A stretch of DNA of 64,000 nucleotides from Erysipelothrix anatis (GCF_009828745.1 NZ_WTSX01000011.1:1-64000); one strand, 5' to 3'. Positions 34,866 through 41,930 are shown, counted from the first letter of the stretch. The notes: generated from the sequence alone by a model not told the origin. Program-made: numbers and translations.

Positions 34866-35480
34866 ATGGCTCGTTTAAAAGTTAACCCAACACGGATGGA
34901 ACTTAAAAATCTACAACGACGCTTGTTGATTGCAGAAAAAGGACACCGCTTATTGAAACAAAAGCAGGATGCCTTGATTCGTAATTTTATGGAGTATTAT
35001 GAAGATGCATTAAGTCTTCGCAAGCAAGTTGACTATGAATTTGATGTTCTGAATCAAGAATATAATTACGCATCATTAGAATTAAGTAATCAAACTTTGA
35101 ATGCGATATTAAGAAACAATCAATCATCACCAAGTTTAAAAATGGAATTTCAATCCGTTATGGGCATTGATATTCCACATTATGAACTGATTCAAGGGGA
35201 AGCACCAGCCAAAACAACTTCGGTGCTTCTAACGAATTCCCATGTTAATACGATGCAGGAAGAGGGCGCTCAGAGTCTTCAACGAATCGTAGATCTGGCA
35301 TCCCTTGAGAAAAAATGTTTCATGCTGTCGGAAGAGATTAAATTAACGCGCCGTAGAGTTAATGCTCTCGAATATAAAACAATTCCAGATATCAAAGAAA
35401 CAATTCGATACATTGAGTTGAAGATTGATGACCAAACACGAAGCCAACAAGCACGTGTGATGAAAGTCACAAATCGCTAA
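34866..35480 (+). CDS. ntpD: V-type ATPase subunit D (central shaft, NtpD)
   Basis: 204 residues. It starts MARLKVNPTRMELKNLQRRL, the conserved N-terminal helix of subunit D, and ends in the paired long helix RRVNALEYKTIPDIKETIRYIELKIDD when taken in pieces. These two long helices form the rotating coiled coil inside the head. The start at 34866 is two bases after the ntpB stop; the earlier in-frame codons lie inside ntpB and are not conserved. It is the last gene of the operon. Terminators follow at 35485-35538. Confidence 0.94.
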   Translation: MARLKVNPTRMELKNLQRRLLIAEKGHRLLKQKQDALIRNFMEYYEDALSLRKQVDYEFDVLNQEYNYASLELSNQTLNAILRNNQSSPSLKMEFQSVMGIDIPHYELIQGEAPAKTTSVLLTNSHVNTMQEEGAQSLQRIVDLASLEKKCFMLSEEIKLTRRRVNALEYKTIPDIKETIRYIELKIDDQTRSQQARVMKVTNR

Positions 35481-35484
35481 AAAA

Positions 35485-35503
35485 AATCAAGCGTCGCTTG
35501 ATT
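35485..35503 (-). terminator. Hairpin between ntpD and csp
   Basis: AATCAAGC-GTC-GCTTGATT. The U run is on the minus strand, so it may back up the csp terminator. Confidence 0.55.
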
Positions 35504-35516
35504 CAAAGATAAATAA

Positions 35517-35538
35517 AAAAGGAGCCGAGGCTCCTTTT
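35517..35538. terminator. Bidirectional terminator between ntpD and csp
   Basis: AAAAGGAGC-CGAG-GCTCCTTTT with A/T tails on both sides, lying between the convergent V-ATPase operon and csp. Confidence 0.8.
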
Positions 35539-35552
35539 GTTGTATTCAGTTC

Positions 35553-35756
35553 TTATAAACCGCGTACGTTGTCAGCTTGTTTACCACGTTGACCTTCAAC
35601 AATATCAAATGATACTGCTTGGCCTTCGTTTAATGTTTTGTAACCTTCTGAAACGATTGCAGAAAAATGTACGAATACTTCTTCGTTTGATCCGTCAACG
35701 ATGATAAAGCCGAAGCCTTTTTCTGCGTTAAAGAATTTTACTTTTCCTGATTCCAT
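35553..35756 (-). CDS. Cold-shock-domain protein
   Basis: 67 residues, one cold-shock OB-fold domain. The RNA-binding motifs RNP1 (KGFGFI) and RNP2 (VFVHF) are present, and the protein begins [16 protein letters not shown]. Such proteins bind single-stranded RNA and act as RNA chaperones, often induced on cold shock. The ribosome site GGGAGG lies upstream. A -10-like GATAAT lies about 90-100 bases before the start, giving a long 5' leader of the kind that regulates csp genes by temperature. Confidence 0.95.
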   Translation of the reverse strand: MESGKVKFFNAEKGFGFIIVDGSNEEVFVHFSAIVSEGYKTLNEGQAVSFDIVEGQRGKQADNVRGL

Positions 35757-36046
35757 AGAATAATACCTCCCTCTAAAATATGAAGCATGTAATAATAGCG
35801 TAAAGTATTATTGAATGTTTTGGTCATATTCTTTTTAAATATTATCACACTTTATCCCATGAGTAAAGATATGAATGCGGTTTCTTTTATAAAGTAAATA
35901 AGAATAAATGGTGGAGTTTGTTTAATTGGTCGCAATCGTACAGCATGAGATTGTTCGAACTTGCTTAAAACTAAACAAAAATGAACGGAAATAAATATTT
36001 ATATCGATTACAAAATTATCCGCAATATATGATGTAAGGTGAAGTA
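35757..36046. other. Intergenic region carrying the csp leader
   Basis: The first 100 bases are the leader and promoter of csp on the minus strand. In the remaining 190 bases (35860-36046) no ribosome site with an open frame, hairpin terminator or repeat was recognised. Confidence 0.4.
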
Positions 36047-36601
36047 CTATTGGTTTAATACGATGATAAATCCCTTATCTCGTACATCTTCAACGAGGTC
36101 TTTCAAAGTGTCATCGCTCTCGTCAACCAAATCAGAAATGATGAGCTGGCTTGCGTTTTGTTGGAAATCAATTCCGACAAAATAGAATTCTTGTTTTTTG
36201 TGTCCGTATCGGTCATAAGTAACCTGAAAAACTTTACCTACCTTATTGGCACTTTGACTTACACCGATTTCTGTCATTGAAAAATCATTGATGTAACCAT
36301 GTTGTTGTTTATATGTGTATCGATAATTTGCATAGTCATGTAGGTATGCATCGACTGTATCGATTGTGAGGCTTGTTGCATCAGGTGATGCAGATGCGGT
36401 GGTGTCAGGTGTAGGGGTAATAGTGTTCGAATCACTTGGCTTCCCGGAGTTTGTTTGCAGTGGTGTCTGAATGTGAGACTCTGTTACGTTGTGTTCTGGC
36501 AAAATTTTGAAAATGTAGATTCCCGACCCCATTATCACGATAATTAAAAGTAAAATGATTACGGATAAAAGTCCGATAACAATAGTATATTTTGATTTCA
36601 T
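36047..36601 (-). CDS. Membrane-anchored hypothetical protein with Pro/Thr/Ser linker
   Basis: 184 residues. One long N-terminal membrane helix (about 7-32) is followed by a low-complexity linker rich in Thr, Pro, Ser and Asp (residues 45-82: TPTPDTTASASPDAT). A folded domain of about 100 residues has aromatic strands (YLHDYANYRYTYKQQHGYI, FYFVGIDFQQN). The C-terminal part should lie outside the cell. No family was recognised. A GGGGAAC site precedes the ATG. It is a single gene beside the left end of the accessory island. Confidence 0.65.
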   Translation of the reverse strand: MKSKYTIVIGLLSVIILLLIIVIMGSGIYIFKILPEHNVTESHIQTPLQTNSGKPSDSNTITPTPDTTASASPDATSLTIDTVDAYLHDYANYRYTYKQQHGYINDFSMTEIGVSQSANKVGKVFQVTYDRYGHKKQEFYFVGIDFQQNASQLIISDLVDESDDTLKDLVEDVRDKGFIIVLNQ

Positions 36602-36703
36602 AATGTTCCCCTTTGTATTTGCGTATTATACATCATGGTGAAACATACATCGGAATAATGGCATGAATTACGTATCTTATGTCTTTAAAAAATGCATCTG
36701 ATG

Positions 36704-36745
36704 CGTAAGTTATACCACTTAAAAACGTATGTTATACCACTCAAA
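36704..36745 (+). promoter_or_regulatory. Two direct repeats, 22-bp period, upstream of the first secreted protein
   Basis: CGTAAGTTATACCACTTAAA (from 36704) and CGTATGTTATACCACTCAAA (from 36726) differ at only two positions. The spacing of 22 bp is two helical turns. Paired direct repeats at about this period are typical of LytTR-type response regulators that control bacteriocin promoters. No such regulator gene is in the window. Confidence 0.6.
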
Positions 36746-36821
36746 CAGATACCGTGTATTCATAAAAAAGACCTGTGATATATTTTTCTCATAAACCGAA
36801 AGGTTGAAGGAGAAAATGAAA

Positions 36822-37343
36822 ATGAGTAAACTACTTAAACTGTTATGTATTTCCATTCTATCCACATTATTGATAATAGGAATAGCAATACCTGTGAGCG
36901 CGGATGAAGATATCATAAGAGCTGATGCCACAGTTGAGACTACAGAAATAGTCTTTATAACTCAAACGGAGATGGATCTAATAAATATGGAGTTGTTTGG
37001 AACAGACTTCAAAAGAATAAAAAGAGACAGATATGACTATCCGAAAAGAACTACCATCAGTTATGGTAGTTACAACGGGTCATCGGTATATTCAATGGCT
37101 GCTGGAATGGCCGCTAGTCTTCTAACATTTGGTAATCCAATACCAGCACTATTAGGTTTTTCAGCTGCAGTATATCAAAGAGTTTCGTACGGGACTGATT
37201 TGTACTATACCATCACGAGAACTCAATCAAGAGTTGACGGCGTAACAAGGTTAAAAGCTAAAATCGATGTCTATCGAAATGCTGATTATTCTGTTTGGGT
37301 TTATGGTACAACTCTTACACGTGAGTATACTATTAATGACTGA
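36822..37343 (+). CDS. Secreted protein A of the island (signal peptide, acidic spacer, KRIKR site, hydrophobic domain)
   Basis: 173 residues; no known family recognised. The signal peptide ends IPVSA at residue 27 and is closely similar to those of the proteins at 38440 and 40850. An acidic segment of about 35 residues follows, then a basic cluster FKRIKRDR (about 63-70), which may be a processing site. Next comes a Gly/Ala-rich hydrophobic stretch (about 90-120: SMAAGMAASLLTFG, PALLGFSAAVY), then a polar C-terminus with DLYYTITR. The start at 36822 lies nine bases after AAGGAG and aligns with the other two proteins. The next gene, a small membrane protein, overlaps the stop by eight bases. 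The role is unknown; secreted toxin or bacteriocin-like is an inference. Confidence 0.72.
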   Translation: MSKLLKLLCISILSTLLIIGIAIPVSADEDIIRADATVETTEIVFITQTEMDLINMELFGTDFKRIKRDRYDYPKRTTISYGSYNGSSVYSMAAGMAASLLTFGNPIPALLGFSAAVYQRVSYGTDLYYTITRTQSRVDGVTRLKAKIDVYRNADYSVWVYGTTLTREYTIND

Positions 37344-37596
37344 TTTCAAAAATCTCACAGGATCCTCTTATGCAATTGTAATTGTAAATCTACTCTTCGG
37401 AATACTCTTTAAATACAAATCAATAGATGTAGATATTGCATCATTTATGATTATTTTTCTAATCTTATTAATAGACATAAGAAGTCAATCAAAAGAGAGG
37501 AAATCAAACAAAACATATCGAAAACTCATTCCTATAATTCTATTTTTACTGGTTGTTATATGGAAAAGTGTGTTTATTCCTTTCCCCTATGTATAA
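37336..37596 (+). CDS. Small membrane protein paired with secreted protein A
   Basis: 86 residues beginning at ATG 37336, which overlaps the stop of the secreted gene (ATGACTGA). Three hydrophobic segments are visible: about 9-24, 28-46 and 66-84. A basic loop RSQSKERKSNKTYRK lies between the second and third. The tight overlap means its production is coupled to the secreted protein. Small membrane proteins in this position are often immunity proteins of bacteriocins, so that is the leading guess. No homology was recognised. An upstream in-frame start at 37267 lies inside the secreted gene and has no ribosome site. Confidence 0.65.
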   Translation: MTDFKNLTGSSYAIVIVNLLFGILFKYKSIDVDIASFMIIFLILLIDIRSQSKERKSNKTYRKLIPIILFLLVVIWKSVFIPFPYV

Positions 37597-37772
37597 GAAA
37601 TAGACGTTATACAATTATCTATGCCCTAAATCTATCGCCTAGTTTCTTATATTGATAATGTTTAGCTTCTGATTTTATACTGAGTTGTTTGCGACATTTA
37701 TGAACGAGATTATCTGAAAAGTAAAAATCTAATTCATTATTTTTTCGAATTACTGAAGCAATATCATTAAAA

Positions 37773-37801
37773 AACTTCTGATTTAGCTAAAATCAGAAGT
37801 T
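37773..37801 (-). terminator. Hairpin terminator downstream of the lipoprotein gene
   Basis: AACTTCTGATTT and AAATCAGAAGTT form a perfect 12-pair stem with a five-base loop. On the minus strand it is followed by six U. Confidence 0.65.
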
Positions 37802-37938
37802 GCTTTTCTTTGAATGGTGGCACCCCTATTAACATAATCGAACTTTGTGCCGATTGTGTAAAGGGTCTTGATTAGTTTCTGTTCAAATACGCTTAAGTAA
37901 TTGAACTTTGCATTATAATTATGGCACTATTTCATAGC

Positions 37939-37976
37939 GATGACAAGCACCATTTGTAATAAAGTGGCTTGTCATC
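37939..37976 (-). terminator. Inverted repeat directly after the lipoprotein gene
   Basis: GATGACAAGC and GCTTGTCATC form a perfect ten-pair stem with an 18-base loop, starting four bases after the lipoprotein stop. There is no U run, so the terminator function is uncertain. Confidence 0.4.
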
Positions 37977-37979
37977 TGT

Positions 37980-38426
37980 TTAATAAAAGGAAAAAACAAA
38001 ACTAATTCTTTCATTGCTCTCATCAACAATAATTAACAATTTGTCATTTTTATTAGGAACTAATGCTAAATATAAATTGTCCAAAGTATTTAAATACTCG
38101 ATTATCTCAGTATTTTTAATTTTAAATATTTCTTCACTTATATCACTAGGAAAACTTAATATAGATTTTGGGTTAGTTATACTAATATCGCTGTCTTTTA
38201 AAAAATCAGTAACATACTCTTTATAATCTGGAGATAGTCTATAAACATAGCAGTCAACACCATCACCATGTATGCCTCGTTCTTTATCAGAATAGCTATA
38301 TAATAACTCTGAAGTAGGCTTAAGTAAATTCCACTGATTAAATCGCATTGTTTCATTGCTTTGGTTACATGCAGAAAGTGATAAAAGTAAAAAAAATGCT
38401 GTAAGTTTTATAAATGATTTTTTCAT
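37980..38426 (-). CDS. Lipoprotein paired with secreted protein B
   Basis: 148 residues. A lipoprotein signal peptide with lipobox LSAC (Cys at about residue 20: SLSACNQSNE) leads to an acidic domain of about 125 residues with no family recognised. It starts 13 bases after the stop of the secreted protein at 38440-39219 and has no clear ribosome site of its own, so it probably depends on translation of that gene. By analogy with the two other pairs in the island it may be the membrane-bound cognate or immunity partner, here as a lipoprotein rather than a small membrane protein. Confidence 0.65.
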   Translation of the reverse strand: MKKSFIKLTAFFLLLSLSACNQSNETMRFNQWNLLKPTSELLYSYSDKERGIHGDGVDCYVYRLSPDYKEYVTDFLKDSDISITNPKSILSFPSDISEEIFKIKNTEIIEYLNTLDNLYLALVPNKNDKLLIIVDESNERISFVFSFY

Positions 38427-38439
38427 ATTAAATTATTTC

Positions 38440-39219
38440 TTATTTATATTGTTGAATTCTTACGTTGTATGGAACAATTGCTCCATAATATTGAGCATTA
38501 TACATAGCTCGAACTGCCACCCCTGCTAATCCTCCATAATTATCCTCGTATGCAAAATCATAATAATCAGATATTACTAATAATTTATTTGATGCGGTGT
38601 ACGTATAATTAAAACGATGGATTGCATAATACAAATCCATATTTGAGTTTGATCCTGTAAATGATGACGACCCACTGTGGTTTTTTGTAGAAACTAAATT
38701 ATTAAAAAAATCTGAACTTCGTACTTTTGAACCATTCGTTGGATAGTAAGTATTATTTTTTGATTTATTGACAGTAGCATATGTTAATAATTCAGCTGAC
38801 AAATTATACCCCTTGTTTTTAAAATAAGCAATTATTAAAGCGGCATTTGATTTTCCTGTAGCATATCCTTGCTGTTGTATTTCATCGTCATACTGCGAAG
38901 AACGTCGAAATCCACTTTCGATTGTTTTATCTTCTTCTGGAACTTCTACATAGTTTAATAATTCTGATAAAGATTCAATCATTTGCGTAAGTTGAATTTT
39001 CTTTTCAAAATCAGACGTTATCGACAATTCGTATTTTATTTCGGTGGTGTAATTTATTAATTCTTGAATAATTTCTTCATTTGATAACTCTTCTTTTATA
39101 TCTGCTATTGTGACTTCATATAATCCTGGTTGTTCTTCAGCACTTACAGGAACTATCAAACACAATGCCATCATACAAGATAAAATTGATACACTAACTA
39201 ATTTCAAAATCTTTTTCAT
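38440..39219 (-). CDS. Secreted protein B of the island (signal peptide, acidic pro-region, FRRSS site)
   Basis: 259 residues; no family recognised. The signal peptide MKKILKLVSVSILS...IVPVSA ends at residue 27, the same position as in the proteins at 36822 and 40850. The pro-region contains EELSNEEIIQELINY, which matches EELDSDEIIMILEQY in the third protein. A basic doublet FRRSS is at about 104-108. The C-terminal domain (110-259) is rich in Tyr, Asn and Ser, with DLYYAIHRFNYTY resembling DLYYTITR of protein A. An AAGGAGG site fixes the start. The promoter upstream carries a near-consensus cre site. A lipoprotein gene follows 13 bases later. A secreted effector role is inferred. Confidence 0.72.
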   Translation of the reverse strand: MKKILKLVSVSILSCMMALCLIVPVSAEEQPGLYEVTIADIKEELSNEEIIQELINYTTEIKYELSITSDFEKKIQLTQMIESLSELLNYVEVPEEDKTIESGFRRSSQYDDEIQQQGYATGKSNAALIIAYFKNKGYNLSAELLTYATVNKSKNNTYYPTNGSKVRSSDFFNNLVSTKNHSGSSSFTGSNSNMDLYYAIHRFNYTYTASNKLLVISDYYDFAYEDNYGGLAGVAVRAMYNAQYYGAIVPYNVRIQQYK

Positions 39220-39302
39220 TGGTTATACCTCCTTGATTTGAAAAAGAAATCCTTATTCAGTTTTTAAATATTTGTATTCCTTTCTATGGCTATATTACTG
39301 TC

Positions 39303-39338
39303 ATTATATCAATTTCAAGAAAGAAGTAAACGCTTTCA
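39303..39338 (-). promoter_or_regulatory. Promoter with near-consensus cre site for secreted protein B
   Basis: On the minus strand, -35 TTTACT and -10 TATAAT (39308-39303) are 16 bp apart. TGAAAGCGTTTACT (39338-39325) overlaps the -35 box and matches the catabolite response element consensus at 13 of 14 positions. CcpA control of this gene is therefore plausible. Confidence 0.55.
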
Positions 39339-39417
39339 TTTTCCGATAAACTTGTTATCCAATAAAAAATATTCGTCGCTTGAACAATTCGAAGACATTA
39401 TTACTTATATTCAGTAT

Positions 39418-40182
39418 CTATAACATACTTTTTCTCATATTTACAGACACTTCGATTACGACTTTTTTGATGTGCTTCTTTTTTTGAACGATCGACAAAT
39501 GAAACCAGTCTATAGGCAGATTTGATTTAGATGCTAACTCTTGGAGATACAGCCTACGAGATTGGCTAATGAACTTCTTTTCAATTCTATATGCATTCTT
39601 ACTGATTTGTTCTTCTTCGTACAATTCTTGAACTATTTTTTCTTTTTGCTGAATTTTCTTAAATTCTTTTTTAGCTTCTTCCGAAAGAGTTTTGTTGGTT
39701 CTCACTAATATTTCTGTTGTAATCTCAAAGCCTAATTCATCATCAAGTTTTATTTCACTATATCTTTTTAAACACTTTGAGCATAGGTAGTAGCGACATC
39801 CTTTTGATGATTTATCGTTAATACAAATATTGTCACAATCAAAACATCGTACTTTTTGATAATAGAGGTGTTTAGTTGATTTCTTACTATTGTGTTTTCT
39901 TGTACCTAATAGCTTAATAGCTTTCTCTCTTAATTCTACACTAACCAAAGGTGGGGCTACTTTATAGAATGTTTTATCCAAGTCTTTTCTATAATCCATT
40001 CCTATGTACACTGTATTCTCTAGAATTCGACGAACACTATGTACATTCCAATTTAGTTTTCCATTCATATATCCATTAATTCTTAATTACTCGACAACTT
40101 TTAGTATAGACATACCATCTTCTACATACAGATTATGGATTAGTTTAACAACCATTGATTCATCGTCATTAATGTATAACAT
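39418..40182 (-). pseudogene. Broken large serine recombinase (C-terminal remnant)
   Basis: Only the recombinase and zinc-ribbon parts remain. The open part (40068-39418, 216 residues) begins MNGKLNWNVHSVRRILENTVYIGMD when split, the usual recombinase-domain segment. It then has a zinc ribbon with C..C and C..C (CFDCDNIC and YLCSKCLK) and a long coiled-coil tail. Reading upstream in the same frame, YVEDGMSILKVVE is recognisable but is cut by a TAA at 40089-40087. The frame ends at about 40182 against an unrelated gene. The catalytic N-terminal resolvase domain with its Ser is missing. It is thus a decayed integrase of a former mobile element. Confidence 0.8.
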
Positions 40183-40425
40183 ATGGAAGGCTATTACAAA
40201 CGCGTAAATGTAGATGTAGAGTTAATATATAATGCAAGCGGCAAAATACACTTGCTCGCTATGTACTGGGGTGATAAGCGCTTTGAGATAACTGAATTTG
40301 AATCTAGATCTTTCGTGAAGAGCCAAACTGGATACACATGCGAAATGTACCTCGCAACGATTGATGGCAAACAGAAGAAGATTTACTTCTCTGAGGGATT
40401 GTTCTTTGTAGAGATTGTAAGATAA
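40183..40425 (+). CDS. Small mobile-element-type protein, possible remnant
   Basis: 80 residues. YYKRVNVDVELIYNASGKI, followed by MYWGDKRFEI and a final FSEGLFFVEIVR, resembles a group of short proteins common in Firmicute phages and integrative elements. They often stand beside UV-repair-type DNA polymerases, and their function is unknown. This likeness is from memory and is not strong. There is no ribosome site before the ATG, and the gene abuts the truncated recombinase at 40182, so it may be a fragment brought in by rearrangement. A perfect bidirectional terminator follows. Confidence 0.45.
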   Translation: MEGYYKRVNVDVELIYNASGKIHLLAMYWGDKRFEITEFESRSFVKSQTGYTCEMYLATIDGKQKKIYFSEGLFFVEIVR

Positions 40426-40453
40426 AAGACATGTTAAATCATGTCTTTTATCT
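40420..40453. terminator. Perfect 14-pair bidirectional terminator
   Basis: AGATAAAAGACATG and CATGTCTTTTATCT flank a six-base loop (TTAAAT). The stem overlaps the stop codon of the 40183 gene. Confidence 0.75.
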
Positions 40454-40849
40454 GTTGAAATAGATTTTCGGAGTGATGATGATTTTCTGATTATTTCCTT
40501 ATCCGAGTTTTTCTTATTAATTTTTCTGGTTTAGTGATGTAGTGAAAATAGCATTTGTACGGTTTTAAATAAATGAAAACAATAAAAAACGCACTATACA
40601 GTGCGTATTATTTATATATGGCAGGGGTAGCACAACTCAAATGATCGGTGGGGGTCATTTGAAAAGAATCGTATCTCAGGGGGTGGGATACGATTTCTTT
40701 ATGATATAATTTATGTGCAAGCATTTTTGTTCTTGTTTTTTTTGCGTTTTAGACATCAAATACAACATTTTAATCAAGTATACTATTTCACAAATAACAC
40801 ATATGTTACGTTTTTCCTATAAACCGAAAGGTAGAAGGAGAAAATGAAA
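40454..40849. other. Intergenic stretch with three hairpins before secreted protein C
   Basis: No gene is evident. ACGCACT-ATAC-AGTGCGT (40589-40606) is a terminator on the minus strand. Two further stems have G-rich loops: CAAATGA/TCATTTG (40638-40661, loop with GGTGGGGG) and AATCGTATC/GATACGATT (40667-40695, loop with AGGGGGTGGG), the latter followed by UCUUU. A -10-like TATACT near 40782 probably serves the gene at 40850. Confidence 0.5.
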
Positions 40850-41596
40850 ATGAATAAATTATTTAAGATGTTTAGTGTTTCCGTTTTATCTCTTTTGATG
40901 TTTATGGTTGTAGTTGTGCCAGTTAATGCGGAAGGGTCGCGTAATATAACTGATGATGATATGGAGTTATTAGTAAATACAGTTTTTACTCCAAACAGTG
41001 AGCGATTGTATGAAGAACTTGATAGTGATGAAATAATAATGATTTTAGAACAGTACGTGATTTATAAAAAGAACATGAAATCAGATTATACGATAAACAT
41101 AGCTTCATTAGACGAGTCAAATTTGATAACGAAACAGCGAAGTAAAAGAGCGATAACTGAAACATATGTTTCTCTTCCTTCAGGGAAGTATTCAGCAACG
41201 ACATATTGGGAAGTCAAAACAAGGGGGTATGGTCAACAAGTTACAACTTTATACTTAACCGCATCACTTGCAAGTAAATATGTTGCTCAAAACCAATCAT
41301 CTGGATCAGAAACTGCCTTAAAATATTTATTTGACCTTGCGTTTTCTGCAATCCCCAAATATGGACCAGTTATCTCAGTTGCGCTGGCGGTGGTAGATGT
41401 CTTAGATGCACACTTTTATAGTCAAATTGCCAATTTATCCACTAATGGAAATCCTGTTGAAATTCGTCTAAGTAGAAGTAGTCAAGGTTCAAGTCGAACG
41501 GTATTAGGTTGGAATGGTCGTACTGTTCGTTCAAGAAATGGGTCAAGTGGGAATGCACATGTCACAACAACTATTCATTGGAGTAGTTCGAAGTAA
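40850..41596 (+). CDS. Secreted protein C of the island (signal peptide, pro-region, RSKR site, hydrophobic domain)
   Basis: 248 residues; no family recognised. The signal peptide ends VPVNA at residue 27. The pro-region has EELDSDEIIMILEQY, matching protein B. A furin-like basic site RSKR stands at 97-100, followed by AITETYVSLP. The mature part has a hydrophobic helix region (about 165-190: GPVISVALAVVDVL) and a Ser/Arg/Gly-rich tail ending HWSSSK. The start at 40850 is nine bases after AAGGAG and aligns with the other two signal peptides. The untranslated leader from about 40811 is almost identical to that of protein A. A 57-codon membrane protein gene begins on the last base of the stop codon. 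A toxin or bacteriocin role is inferred. Confidence 0.74.
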   Translation: MNKLFKMFSVSVLSLLMFMVVVVPVNAEGSRNITDDDMELLVNTVFTPNSERLYEELDSDEIIMILEQYVIYKKNMKSDYTINIASLDESNLITKQRSKRAITETYVSLPSGKYSATTYWEVKTRGYGQQVTTLYLTASLASKYVAQNQSSGSETALKYLFDLAFSAIPKYGPVISVALAVVDVLDAHFYSQIANLSTNGNPVEIRLSRSSQGSSRTVLGWNGRTVRSRNGSSGNAHVTTTIHWSSSK

Positions 41597-41769
41597 TGAA
41601 AAGTAAATTGATTGTGCTTGAAATACTCATACTAGTAGGGAATTCATCAATAATTTGGCTACTATTTTTAGCCAACTTAAAAGGGATGATTCCTCATTAT
41701 ATAGCAATTGCTGTTATTTGTATCACCGGCATCGAATATAAACTACTAAATGACATAGTTCGAAAATAA
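41596..41769 (+). CDS. 57-residue membrane protein paired with secreted protein C
   Basis: The ATG shares one base with the stop codon of the secreted gene (TAATG), the tight coupling used by gene pairs whose products must be balanced. The 57 residues contain two membrane helices: about 4-27 (LIVLEILILVGNSSIIWLLF) and about 33-48 (HYIAIAVICITGI). They are joined by NLKGMIP and end in a charged KLLNDIVRK tail. It has the same place as the membrane protein after secreted protein A. An immunity or accessory function is likely by analogy, but no homologue was recognised. Confidence 0.6.
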   Translation: MKSKLIVLEILILVGNSSIIWLLFLANLKGMIPHYIAIAVICITGIEYKLLNDIVRK

Positions 41770-41810
41770 ATCTTTTAGTTAATTTGCGAAGCTAACTTGA
41801 TGAGCACCAA

Positions 41811-41860
41811 GGTTCAATATACTAAAGACACGAGAAATCGTGTCTTTAGTATATTGAACC
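41811..41860. terminator. Perfect 23-pair inverted repeat at the right end of the island
   Basis: Positions 41811-41833 and 41838-41860 are exact reverse complements around a GAAA loop (stem begins GGTTCAATATACTAAAGACA). It probably terminates the secreted C pair, but its length is far more than a terminator needs. It lacks a U run on either side. Confidence 0.65.
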
Positions 41861-41930
41861 ATTGAAGTTGAAAAAATGCAGAATAGTAAAAGATGTATCC
41901 CCACTGTATCCCCAAGTCAATAAAATCATT

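Larger units (their letters stand above)
37597..37979. other. Gene-poor stretch inside the island
   Basis: No complete gene is evident. On the minus strand, 37624-37780 stays open for about 55 codons without a start codon (ending KHYQYKKLGDRFRA), perhaps a gene remnant. A hairpin at 37773-37801 and an inverted repeat at 37939-37976 follow the lipoprotein gene on the minus strand. Around 37814-37845, TGGTGGCACCCCTATT followed by ATCGAAC resembles the 3' end of a tRNA read on the minus strand (T-loop TTCGAT, terminal CCA), but without the rest of a tRNA. Confidence 0.35.

Noticed and set aside
37624-37790. Minus-strand 55-codon open stretch (ends KLGDRFRA)
   Set aside because: No start codon or ribosome site and no recognisable motif. 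It may be a gene remnant but cannot be supported.
40184-40453. CRISPR-like or repeat array in the island
   Set aside because: Only individual hairpins are present. No regularly spaced repeats with unique spacers were found anywhere in the window.
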